NCBI GenBank assembly: GCA_036873135.1
Contig: JAPTYO010000009.1
Location: 29,595,756-29,659,755 of the forward strand
Length of the DNA: 64,000 bases
Direction: 5' to 3'
DNA from: Clarkia xantiana subsp. parviflora
Taxonomy: Eukaryota; Streptophyta; Magnoliopsida; Myrtales; Onagraceae
Shown: piece after piece, positions 1 through 9,659 of the stretch
Layout: each line of letters starts with the position of its first letter
Position numbering within the stretch: position 1 is the stretch's first letter
The notes under the pieces: generated by a model
What the model was told of the DNA's origin: nothing
Databases searched by the model: none
Seen by the model: the letters and a program-made list of their open reading frames with translations, nothing else
Made by a program: the position numbers and the translations under genes

Positions 1-807
1 TTTCCACTCACGGGTGCTCCACCCCTTGTTCACATGATGAGCATAATCTACCATTCTTGATATAATTTGTTTTTCAATAAGAAAATGAGCTTTGGGGAAA
101 CCAGCACCGATCTCCTTTAGGTGACTTAAAAACCATATTTGCAATAATGCTGGACTTGCTCTTAATCCTCCTCTCCCTTTAGCCTTTATGAAGTTCAGAG
201 ACGTGATTGTTTCAGCAAGCAACGCCACTACAAAACTTTTGCCTTCGACCACTTGAAGGACGACGTCGGCTAATGCCTCGTCTATATGGCTTTGGGAGTG
301 GGGGAATAAGAGAGTTCCAAAAAATAGCAGGAGATAGGCGTGAGTTGCCCCTCGGATCATTCGGTTATCTTTCGTCCTGAAACCAATCCAATTTATCAAG
401 CGATTGATAGATAAACCCTGATGTGTAGCCACCATAAGCTCGTCAGCCATCTTCCCTCCGTTGGCCTGCAAGAGTTTAGAAAGCCTTCGTTTCTCGGCCG
501 CTTCGAAACTTGGTAAGACGATTCCCTTATTCCATCCCGGGCCTTGTATTAGCTGGCGATACTCTTCGAGGGTTGGGGTGAGCTCTATGCCGTTGATGAC
601 GAACACTGCCTTCTCCGAATTCCAGTGGTCGGCTAAAGCTTCTAGCAAGTGCCACTCTATCTTGTAATCAGCGAGACGTTGAATTCCTCCGACGAGTTGG
701 GTGACATAGTCTTGCTCCGTTTTCAGCATGGCGTTCCAAAGGCGGTTAATGTCGTTCCTAGGAGCCGGAACGATCGTAATGCGAGGGCACTTGAGCAGTC
801 TTTCCAT
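1..807 (-). CDS. DUF7745-like ORF1 of the Ogre/Tat element (3' end beyond window)
   Basis: An uninterrupted reading frame starts at the ATG at 807-805 and reaches the window edge, giving 269 codons with no stop. The start was chosen because it is the first ATG after the leader and the N-terminus begins MERLLKCPRI. Family-like features are an N-terminal stretch FVINGIELTPTLEEYRQLI (about residues 70-90), a central hydrophobic segment LLLFFGTLLFPHS, then VVALLAETITSLNF and LLQIWFLSHL. These match the pattern I recall for plant DUF7745 proteins. No enzymatic function is known. Position just after the primer site and before the expected gag fits the extra 5' ORF of Ogre-type elements. The frame is intact across the visible part, so this copy may be young. 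Family assignment is from memory of the pattern. Confidence 0.72.
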   Translation of the reverse strand, partial: MERLLKCPRITIVPAPRNDINRLWNAMLKTEQDYVTQLVGGIQRLADYKIEWHLLEALADHWNSEKAVFVINGIELTPTLEEYRQLIQGPGWNKGIVLPSFEAAEKRRLSKLLQANGGKMADELMVATHQGLSINRLINWIGFRTKDNRMIRGATHAYLLLFFGTLLFPHSQSHIDEALADVVLQVVEGKSFVVALLAETITSLNFIKAKGRGGLRASPALLQIWFLSHLKEIGAGFPKAHFLIEKQIISRMVDYAHHVNKGWSTREWK

Positions 808-1394
808 CTTTACTAAATGGAGTGTAAAGCGGTTTAGAGTTGTGAAGTGAATGACACATATATTTTTTAAAAATGATGTGCAATGCATGCTTGAAAAGTA
901 AATTTCCACTAATATCCAGTTCACGATTACATATATGGTGCAATAAAAGAAGTTACATTAGACCCAAATCCTATACAAGATAAATTACAGGGGCCTAGAA
1001 CAATTAGAAGGAGAACACACGCAATTACGCATAGCAGTCGGATAGAAGCTTCAGGTGTGTGTTTTTGCTTTGTTCTAAAAGGTGAGTTCCACTGATAGGC
1101 TTCTGACACGGTGGTTTCCTCACCCCATTATAGGGATCACGGGACCTTCACGAGTGGTGGAGTTATTCCGAATCGTTCCGGCGGCTCGGCCGCGCGGTCG
1201 TACTCTTACTAACTCTCCGGGGTTCCTAGTTGCCCTGGGTTTTAGGCGTTTGGTTCTTATTCCAGAGTGGTGTGTGCGGTTTTAATCAAGACGAACAAAC
1301 GTTAGCAAAAACTTATACAAAATAAGAGTAACACTTATACAAACTAGAACATGGCGAACATGCAATTTTAACAAGCCTGAACCCTCTTTACTTT
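808..1394 (-). other. Leader (5' UTR) between primer site and ORF1
   Basis: About 590 bases between the primer-binding site and the ORF1 start codon. I see no conserved coding frame on either strand. The short frames here overlap stops in all phases and look like chance. Confidence 0.5.
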
Positions 1395-1411
1395 CCCCAG
1401 CAGAGTCGCCA
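1395..1411 (-). other. Primer-binding site (tRNA-Arg type)
   Basis: Minus strand TGGCGACTCTGCTGGGG begins three bases after the LTR end. The complement of its start reads ...GAGTCGCCA, a tRNA 3' end. Ogre-type elements are known to use a tRNA-Arg primer; the exact tRNA was not checked. Confidence 0.7.
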
Positions 1412-1892
1412 AATTGTCGGACCTAAAATCAGACCTATGGCGAATGACGTTTTGAAAACGTGTAATTTTGGAAAGAGTCGCCACTAGCTAATTACGGCTA
1501 ACTAGAAACCTAAATTACCTAGGTAAAAAAACAAATTAGCACCTAAGTAATTAATTGGTCTGCGTTCAAAGATTTGGGATCGGGGGTTCCGTTACGAATT
1601 AAAAAAAAAATATTTTTCTAATCACGCCCTTTCGGTACTTAATTAACATATTTGCCAGTTTTAAAATTAAACTAAATTCACGCGAAATATTTGACATCGG
1701 CAAAATTAAACCTAAAAAACTCATTATGCGCCTAAATTCCCTAATTGAAATAAAATCTAATTAACGCCAAACATGCTCAAAATCCTAGCACAATTTAGTA
1801 GACACACATTATACACATATATTCATTAGGCATGTTATTTTACTAATCTACATCTAAACTAGTTAATTAACATGATATAATAATAACTATAC

Positions 1893-2010
1893 TAATAATA
1901 ACAATAACAGAAATAATAATAATAATAATAAATAATAATAATAATAACAGAAATAATAAATAAATAAAAAATAAAAAAAAAACAAAACAAAAACAAAACA
2001 AAACAAAAAC
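1893..2010. repeat. AAT and AAAAC simple repeats inside the LTR
   Basis: The plus strand shows runs of aataataat, then aaataaaa, then repeated aaaacaaaac. It is purely low-complexity and lies within the Ogre LTR. Confidence 0.8.
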
Positions 2011-2419
2011 CAGGGCGTGCGAAACTACCTGCCGGAGGGGGGAAGACCTGCGCTGGCAGCGGACCAGGACCCGGGTTGGCAAGGCGGCGGCGCGACGCAG
2101 CAGGTGGGACGGGTGGCTGGTCGTCGGCGACGGTGGCAGGCGGAGCGCGGCGGCTGAACGGGGCGCGAATCTGGGAGCAGCTACAGCAGGAGCAGCTACG
2201 GTGGTCGGAGCTGGCGACGGCCTTGGGCTGGGTGAGGGTCGGACTGGGGCGACGACAGACGGGGCGGCACGGCGCGGTCGGGGCTGGCGGCGGCGGCGGC
2301 GGTAGGTCTGCCGGAGCTCCGGTGCACTTGGACGGGAGAAGATGAAACAAATACCAAGCACGAATTTCGAGGGAAAATATTATTTTATTCTAATTTTTTT
2401 CTGTGTGTCCATTACTAGG

Positions 2420-2970
2420 GATGGGCACTGAACCGGTTCAGGCCGAACCGGTTCCGGACCGGACCGGAACTGTTTTAAACGGTCCGGTCCAATAATAACT
2501 AGGGTTTTTTTTTGCTTAGGTTGGTCTAAAAAAAACTGGACTGGTTTGAACCGGTCCAGAACCGGTCCAGAACCGGTTTTGGACTGTTTTTTAAAAAAAC
2601 AAGTTCTGGACCGGTTTTGTATGTCGGACCGGTTTTATCAATAAAAATCGGTCCAAAACCAGTCAAAACCAGTCACAACCAGTCAGAAACCGGTCAAAAC
2701 CGGTCAGAAACCGGTCAAAAACCGGATTTTTTTTAAAAAAATGAAAAATCTCGGTCAAAACGTTTTTTTTTTTTTTTTTACTAAAAAGCGGTTCAAAACC
2801 GGTCCGGTCCGGACTGGTTTATTGGACTGGTTTGGTATACCCCTTGGACTGGTTCCAATTTAGGGGTTATAAACCAGTCCAATTTGGACCGGTTCACTCC
2901 GAACCGGTTCCAAACGGTCCGGTTCCAGACCAGTTCCGAACCAGTCCGGCCGGACCGGTTTTTATGCCCA
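2420..2970. repeat. ACCGGT/ACCGGTCC degenerate tract
   Basis: Many irregularly spaced copies of ACCGGT, GGTCCGG and GAACCGG occur with no fixed period. The core is self-complementary, so the tract reads alike on both strands. Similar tracts occur in copia leaders at about 24000-24330, 30440-30800 and 53680-54030. Confidence 0.8.
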
Positions 2971-3293
2971 AGCCTATCCATTACATAGATGCTAGGGGTC
3001 TATTTATAGGTAAATTAGACCCAAAAATTAGGAAAACATATATTTCTCTAATATGCACTTAATAAATCCGAAAATTATATATATATATTTATGATTTTTG
3101 CCATAAATATATACTATATATTTTCTGATTATTACATCATTTATTGCATATGTATTTTCCTAACTTAAACTGAGCCTATTTTTGGCAACCCCGTGACCTT
3201 CCATATTTAAATACTTCCTTTTTTAAACGCGTTACACATAACTTTTTTGACGTGTTATGCACGTGTCGCGCGTACCAAAATTAGGTGTTTACA

Positions 3294-3986
3294 CCCGTTA
3301 ACAGCCAATAAACGGCGGGTAAGACCAGTGGGCCTTGTAAAAGACCTGGAAGGTCCAGAAGCCCAGTACGAAAGGTCCCGACGAGATCGGTCCCGATATA
3401 TGAGCTGAATGCTCCCGACGAGAAGCCTCTGAGTAGGCCCCGATATGCCTTTGAGAAGGCCCCGATAATAAAGCCCCGAGAAAGTTGGCCCTGTCCCGTC
3501 GGACGAGGGGTCCTGGGTGGTGACCTAGAATGAGATAACTCTGGAGTGCCCGATATGGATTGGGACTCGTGATCAGAGGATAAGACCAAGAAACCCGCCT
3601 ACTAAATAGAGTAGTGGGGAAACGGTTGAGATACGGATAAGCTCCCCCAAGATACGCAGGGCGTGCCCGAGATACGCGGAGCGTGTGCGAGATACACAGA
3701 ATCCCGAACGAGATATACGGAACGTGGGTAAAACTGCCAGGCGCGGTTACAGGTAACTGAGGCAACTTCCCCTCCTATAAAAAGGAGGAAGTTACCTCAG
3801 AAAACACACATTCTCTAATACGAACATTAGATTACTGTTATCCACCCCATTGTTCTTACTCTCATTTAAGCATCGGAGAGGGATTCTGGGTCACCACCCA
3901 GGTCATCCCCTTTTGCAGGATTACGCGGAGCCCAGGAGTTCAAGTTTCCGTCAAGAACGTAACGGAGCTTCGACCGTGATCCAACA
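3294..3986 (+). repeat. 5' LTR of RetB, lacking its first ~26 bases
   Basis: It matches 13798-14524 over its whole length and ends ...gatccaaca just before the primer site. It differs from the 3' LTR by small indels and by having two fewer copies of a ~20-base gagatacgcggagcg unit (about 3650-3722). It carries TATAAAAA at 3776-3783. The missing start is explained by the Ogre insertion. Confidence 0.85.
3757..3800 (+). promoter_or_regulatory. TATA box in the loop of an inverted repeat, RetB 5' LTR
   Basis: TATAAAAA (3776-3783) is flanked by arms CTGAGGCAACTTCC...CTCC and GGAGGAAGTTACCTCAG. These pair nearly fully with a two-base bulge and one mismatch. The same arrangement is kept in the 3' LTR. 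TATA function is inferred from motif and LTR position. Confidence 0.65.
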
Positions 3987-3987
3987 T

Positions 3988-4003
3988 TGGCGCCGTCTGT
4001 GGG
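3988..4003 (+). other. Primer-binding site of RetB
   Basis: TGGCGCCGTCTGTGGG starts one base after the LTR end ...caaca. TatD has the near-identical TGGCGTCGTCTGTGGG at 47478, supporting common lineage. The priming tRNA was not identified. Confidence 0.75.
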
Positions 4004-4021
4004 AACGAACAAAAAGTCACA

Positions 4022-5998
4022 ATAGTTTCTACTAGATCGATTGCTGGTGGTGGCAAGAAGAAGCAAGTCCAGGCCGACAGTTCTCGCCCTGCTGGAACCG
4101 TGAATTCCGCGTTGCCGGAGCATGCTGCTGAACAAGGTGATCACCCTGCTGTTTCTCAGACAAGGGGGCATGGTGAAGATTATGAGGTCTCAGACAGGGA
4201 GGATATCCCGAGAAGGGAGGTGGATGCTCCTCCAAATCCGGTGGTGCACAGAGAGGAAATCCCGCGGAGGGAGGTAGGTGCTTCCTCAAACCCGGAGTTG
4301 GCTAAAGTAGTAGCAGATGCTATGCCCATGGAAGCTTTGCTGGACAAGAGAGAGGCTGGCAAGAGGGGAGAAGAGTTACCTCCACGGGAGGAGTTGCCTC
4401 CGCCTCCTCCGAGGGAGGTTCAAGAGGAACAGGAGGTTCAGAGGAATAAGGGTAAGGAACCTGCGCATTCGGAAAAGTTCGTGGTCGATGGTCCCGGACC
4501 AGTGCAACACAGGACCATTCCCCTGAATGGCCCCATCACCCCCGATCAGGTGGTGAAAATCGTCAACATCTGCATGGGCGACCAGAAGCATATGACATCG
4601 GAGCTGAGGGACCGATCTACTCATCCTTTTGTTCCACGGCTGATAGATACTGTCGCCCCGCCAGGGCTAGGTATTCCGACCATCAAGGAGTACGATGGTG
4701 AAGGTGACCCGGTCCGCCATGTTCAGAGGCATGTCCAGGCCTGTATGGGTAGGACTGCGAATGATGACCTCGTGTGTTCGCTGTTCCCGATCACATTGGG
4801 AGAAAGGGCCATGACGTGGTTTTTCAGTCTACCGCCGGGAAGTATTACTTGCTGGGCTGATATGCACGACCGCTTCATCAAGCAGTATCAGGGTCGTAGG
4901 CGCCTCTTGAAGAGCGTGAGGTCCTTGACCCAGGTGGTGCAGAGATCTGATGAATCGTTGGCGTATTACTACCAACGGTTCACTGCTAGTGCCGCGGAGA
5001 TTGACGAGGAGATATCGGAGGGAGAGACCATCCGCACCTTCCTTCGGAACCTAACTGCTCCGTATGGTTCCGATCTGATGCACAGTGTAGCCGCGAAGGC
5101 TGTGTGGAGTATGGAAGCCTTGCAAGCGAGGGTGAAGCAGCAAATCGACGTGCAAGAGTCGAAGATTGCTGCCGGAGAGCTTGATCCTCCGAAGTCAGGA
5201 AGAGGAAAGCCATCGTCCAAGCTATCGGATGATCGCAAAGGGAGCGACAAAGTGGAGGGAAGTAGGAGCCATGGTCGCCCTGACAGAAGGGAGGACAAGC
5301 GTCCTCCGAGGAAGGATAACCGAGAGGGTCGTAATGCTCCCCTCAACAGTTCGATGACCTCTGTGCTAGCAGTGATGGATCGGCAGGGTCTCGCCCGATA
5401 CCCCCCAAGGAAAGAAGGTGAATTCTTGGGAGGTCGCTCTGATCGTTACTGTCGGTACCACCGAGCTAATTGTCATGACACAGATAACTGTCGGGAGCTG
5501 AAGAAGGAGATAGAGAAGCTGATCCAGAAGGGGAAGCTTAAGGAGTTTGTTGGTAGGGGACGGTGCCGATCCCGTTCCAAAACTCGGTCGCGGTCCCGTT
5601 CCAAGTCCCGCGATCGATCTCCGAAGAAGAAGAAGGTTGAGCTGGAATCCTCCGGTGCCCGTAAGGAGAGGCGGGGAACCATTAACGTTATTCATGGAGG
5701 AATGGCGGCGGGAGGTGATACCTCCGCTTCTCAGGAGAATTATGCTTCCCGTATTTCTGCTGCTGTGGTGCTAGGAAAGAGGTCCCGATCGTGGACTGTA
5801 AAGGAGGAAATGGTGATTTCTTTCTCAGCGGAGGACCTGATAGGCGTGGAGAGCCCCCACGATGACGCCTTGGTCGTAACCTTGGATGTGGATGGATTCG
5901 AGATGAAGCGGATCCTGATAGACGGAGGGAGCTCCTCCGACATTCTGTTCATGGACGCCCTGGAAGCCATGGGAAAGACGAAGAAGGACCTGACGTAG
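4022..5998 (+). pseudogene. gag: RetB gag with start of retropepsin
   Basis: Gag is the structural polyprotein that packages element RNA in cytoplasmic particles. The frame is open from the primer site to a TAG at 5996-5998. At 4022-4024 an ATA stands where an initiating ATG would be expected before VSTRSIAGG, so the start codon seems lost. Domains are an acidic N-terminus, the capsid-like core (about 4660-5160, with TWFFSLPPGSI), and a knuckle of C-x2-H-x4-H-x4-C type at 5450-5491. An Arg-Ser tail (about 5563-5622) follows. The last part enters the protease, with active-site IDGGSSSD (D codon 5921); the usual third residue pattern DSG/DTG is DGG here. The stop at 5996 separates the two halves of the protease. 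Confidence 0.85.
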
Positions 5999-6451
5999 GT
6001 GAACTTCCCGATGGTAGGATTCTCTGGCTCTACTTCCTATCCACTGGGAATGATTACCTTACCGGTGGAATTCGGTAGTGGCTGGAAAGTGGAAAGGCGG
6101 AACGTGGATTTCGTCGTGGTCGAGTCTGCAGGGACGTACAACTCTATCCTCGGGAGGACCACCATCAACCCTCTCATGGCAGTCGCCTCGACCGTCCACC
6201 AGAAGATGAAGTTCCCGACTGAAAATGGGGTCGGGGAGGTCAAGGGTGACCAGGTGGCATCAAGAAGGTGTTATGTTAACGCCACTCGAAGGAGAAGGAG
6301 GGAAGCCATGGCTGTCCTTCAGACTGATGCCGATCCTCGAGAGGAGTTTGGGCGTCCTGCCCCCATGGAGGATCTGAAGGAGGTCGAGGTTGACGGACCT
6401 CAACGGAAAGTAAAGATCGGGTCTGCTTTGTCGGAGGAAAGAGCCCGATAA
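5999..6451 (+). pseudogene. pro: RetB retropepsin C-terminal half and linker
   Basis: In phase with the gag frame after the TAG at 5996, this stretch continues the aspartic protease (VNFPMVGFSG, then SILGRTTINPLMAVASTVHQ) and the pre-RT linker. It ends at TAA 6449-6451, followed at once in frame by the RT region. It therefore belongs to one gag-pro-pol frame cut by two nonsense codons, not to a separate gene. Confidence 0.82.
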
Positions 6452-8785
6452 TTGATCGAGCTCCTGAAGGAGTTCAAGGAGCTGTTTGCCTGGTCCCCGA
6501 GCGATATGCCAGGTATCAGCCCCGACGTGATAGTGCACGAGCTGAAGATCGATCCCGCGATCAAGCCTATCGCGCAGAAGAGGCGTCCGATGGGTGCGGA
6601 TAAAAGGATCGCGATCCAGCAGGAGGTGGGCAGACTGCTCGATGCTGGGTTCATTAAGGAGCTCCGATTCCAGACTTGGGTCGCTAATCCGGTCCTGGTG
6701 AGGAAGAGTAACGGGAAGTGGCGGATGTGTGTCGATTTCCGCGACTTGAACAAGGCTTGCCCGAAAGACTGTTATCCACTCCCGAGAATAGACCAGCTGG
6801 TGGATGCCACGTCGAGACATGAGATGCTGAGCTTCATGGACGCTTATTCCGGTTACAACCAGATCAAGATGGCGAAGGAGGATGCCCCCCACACAGCTTT
6901 CTATGCCGATAGTGATGTTTATCACTATGACGTTATGCCCTTTGGGCTGATCAATGCTGAAGCAACTTACCAGAGGATGGTGAACAAGTTGTTCGGGGAC
7001 ATGCTGGGAAAGACCATGGAGGCTTATATGGATGACATGCTAGTGAAGTCCCGACAGGCGGGGGACCATGTTCGCGACTTGGCGGTGGCGTTTGAGCGGA
7101 TGAAGTTTAATCAGGTTCGTTTGAATCCGGACAAGTGTGCTTTCGGAGTCAACTCAGGGAAATTCCTGGGATTTATGGTGAGCCAAAGAGGAATCGAGGT
7201 GAATCCTGAGAAGCTGAGAGCAATCAAGGAGATGCAGTCTCCGAAAACCCATCGGGAGGTCCAGGTGCTGAATGGACGATTAGCCGCGATGAATCGTTTC
7301 CTATCCAAGGCGAGTGAACGAGCCATGCCATTTTTTGATGTGCTAAGGGCCCACAAGAAGTTTGAATGGTCCGACAAGTGCGATGAGGCCTTTCAAGAAC
7401 TCAAGCAACACCTCCGTACCCTCCCGCCGTTGGCGAAACCGGTCCCAGGCGAGCCGCTTTATCTCTATTTGGTTGTTTCTGAAGTTGCTGTTAGTTCTGT
7501 GTTAATAAAGATTGTCAAGGGCAACCAAGTTCCTGTTTATTTTGTAAGCAAGGCGTTTGCCAAATCTGAAATGAATTATCCCGCTACTGAGAAGTATCTC
7601 TTTGCGTTGATTATTGCTGCTCGAAAACTGAGGCCCTACTTCCATGCCCACGAGATTACGGTGTTAACTAATCAACCCTTGAAGCACTTTTTGAACCGAC
7701 CGGAGGCGTCGATGAGATTGGTGAAATGGGCAGTTGAGCTTACGGAGTTCCGTATCCACTTTGCTCCGAGAACGGCTATTAAGGGCCAGGCATTGGCAGA
7801 CTTCATAGCAGAGTCTACAGCACCCGATCTGGAAGAAGCAGGTTCTGTAGAGGGGGCAACCATGGAGGTCCTGATAGCAGAGCAGTCAGAACAGCCAAAT
7901 GAGGAGAACACCTGGGAAATGTACACTGATGGTTCATCAAGTGTAGAAGGATCGGGGGCAGGATTTTTATTGATACCGCCCGGTGGAGGCGAGCCCCTGC
8001 GATATGCCTTGGCCTTGACGTTTAGGGCCACCAACAATGAAGCTGAGTATGAGGCTCTCATCACGGGCCTTAAAATCGCCAAGGGTACGGGAGTCGATCA
8101 TTTAAAGGTGAAGTGTGATGCTAGCCTGATCGTGAATCAAGTCCAAGGGAATTACGAGGCGAAGAACCCGACAATGAGGAAGTATTTGCATGAGGTGCAG
8201 ACTTTGAAGGGAAGCTTCAAAAGCTTCGACATTGAGGCAATCCCGAGGGAAGAAAACGCGGAGGCAGACGCCTTAAGCAAGTTTGCCCTAGGTGTAGCCC
8301 CCGAGGAGAATCGGAAGGTGTACTTTCTGGAGAGGGTGATTATCTCAACCATTGATCCGTCTGAGGTATGTGCTATTGAAGCGGGATCGGAGGAAGAAGA
8401 GAAATCCACCTGGATGACCCCGATTGTCACATACTTGACTACGGGGGCACTCCCCGACGATGAAGTGGTAGCTGTTAGGTTGCGTCGAATCGTGAGCAAC
8501 TACGTGATGGTGGACAACCAGTTATACAAGAGGGGGCATGTAAAGCCTTTTCTAAAATGTGTGGCGGAGCCTGATACGAATCGGATGAGAGAATTGCACG
8601 AAGGAGTCGCGGCCTGTCATGAAGGGGCCCGATCCATTGTGAGGAAAGCACTGAATTTAGGCTACTGTTGGCCTTCGATGAACAAGGAAGCGACACCGAT
8701 GGTCCAATCTTGTGATGCATGCCAGAGGTACGCTCCGAATATCGTGGCTCCTGCCGCGGACTTGATGTCCATCAGGAGTGCTTGA
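6452..8785 (+). pseudogene. pol: RetB reverse transcriptase, two RNase H modules, integrase N-terminus
   Basis: The RT copies element RNA into DNA. It shows the finger motif NPVLVRKSNGKWRMCVDFRDLN and the catalytic YMDD at 7025-7036. A Ty3-type RNase H region follows (VYFVSKAFAKSEMNYPATEK), then a second, archaeal-like RNase H (YTDGSSSVEGSGAG, first Asp at 7928; NNEAEYEAL; EADALSKFA). The integrase zinc module HHCC ends with C codons at 8711 and 8720. The dual RNase H marks the Tat lineage. The frame ends in TGA 8783-8785 where the family has Trp before PFAQWGIDLVGP. Confidence 0.9.
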
Positions 8786-9641
8786 CCCTTCGCGCAGTGG
8801 GGCATCGACTTGGTGGGACCCCTTCCACAAGCCAAAGGTCAGTGCAAGTATTTACTCGTAGCCATTGATTAATTTTGCGAATTGGATAGAGGCTAAGGCG
8901 TTGGCCAAGACGACGGGGCAGCAGATCCTCAAGTTTCTCCAGACTCAGATCGTATCCCGGTACGGGGTTCCTCGAGTGCTGATCAGCGATAATGGCCCTC
9001 CGTTCAATGGGGCTCAGTTGAAGGAGTACCTGGAGGAATTGAACATCGAGCATCGGACAGCCTCGGTCCACCACGCTCAAACAAATGGGCAGGTCGAATC
9101 AGGCAACAAGATCGTAATGGATGGCTTGAATAAGAGGGTCTATGCCTTGCAAGGTCATTGGCTGGACGAGCTTGAAAATGTGTTGTGGGCTGTTAGAACA
9201 ACCCCCAAGCAATCGACGGGGGAGACTCCGTTTGGCCTTGTTTATGGCACGGAGGCAGTTGCTCCTGTGGAGATAGCGGTGGCGTCCCATCGCAGGAGGT
9301 ATTACGAGCCTCTGACGAACTAGGAAATGAGACGTCTGGACTTGGACTTGCTCGAAGAGAAAAGGTGGAAGGCTGATGAAGTTCAGGCTCGGATGCGTCT
9401 GGCAACAGCCAGGTACTATAATCGGCGGGTCAAGTCCCGACAATTCTTCGTTGGAGAACTTGTTTGGCGGAGGAATGAGTTCGTCCATCAAGATCGAATC
9501 AACAAGCTATCACCGAAATGGGAGGGACCTTACAAGATCGTAGGGATGCCATCCCCAAACGCGTACAAGTTAGAAGACCTTGATGGCAAGACGTTGTAAC
9601 ATTCTTTCAGTGGTGCACACTTGAAGAAGTATCATGCTTGA
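8786..9641 (+). pseudogene. pol: RetB integrase core and C-terminus
   Basis: The integrase inserts the DNA copy into the genome. It starts in the phase of the RT frame with D in WGIDLVGP (8807). A one-base insertion near 8869-8872 shifts the phase, and the core continues with D in ISDNGPP (8988) and E in QVESGNK (9096). All three catalytic acids are thus present but on two frames. TAG 9321-9323 and TAA 9597-9599 interrupt the C-terminal module (LSPKWEGPYKIV, then HLKKYHA). The natural end is TGA 9639-9641. No chromodomain is seen. Confidence 0.85.
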
Positions 9642-9659
9642 TTCTAAGTCGCCTTAAGA

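Larger units (their letters stand above)
1..3293 (-). mobile_element. Ogre/Tat-type Ty3-gypsy LTR retrotransposon, 5' end only (left part outside window)
   Basis: Read on the minus strand, the element starts with an LTR (3293 down to 1415) beginning TGTAAACACC and ending CCGACA. A primer site TGGCGACTCTGCTGGGG follows after a 3-base gap, then a leader of about 590 bases, then an ORF resembling plant DUF7745 proteins. An extra ORF before gag and a tRNA-Arg-like primer site are known traits of Ogre/Tat elements; the lineage call is inference from these. The right edge abuts a copy of the RetB LTR that lacks its first bases, so this element is nested in RetB. The first five bases after it, cccgt (3294-3298), are the expected target-site duplication; the partner lies outside the window. 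Confidence 0.75.
1415..3293 (-). repeat. 5' LTR of the Ogre/Tat element (about 1.9 kb)
   Basis: The LTR runs on the minus strand from TGTAAACACC (3293) to CCGACA (1415). Parts in transcription order are an AT-rich U3, a TATA-like CCTATAAATAGACC near 3015-3000, a dense ACCGGT tract (2420-2970), a GC-rich low-complexity block (about 2010-2345) that gives proline- and glycine-rich chance frames, an AAT/AAAAC simple-repeat stretch (about 1893-2010), and a conserved end block (1415-1640). A diverged homologue of the end block is at 40770-40990. The partner LTR is outside the window. Confidence 0.75.

Noticed and set aside
461..667. Plus-strand frame
   Set aside because: Shadow of the DUF7745-like ORF on the opposite strand.
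1867..2361. Proline/arginine-rich frames on minus and glycine-rich frame on plus
   Set aside because: These are low-complexity chance frames in the GC-rich part of the Ogre LTR, overlapping on both strands, with no conserved motif.
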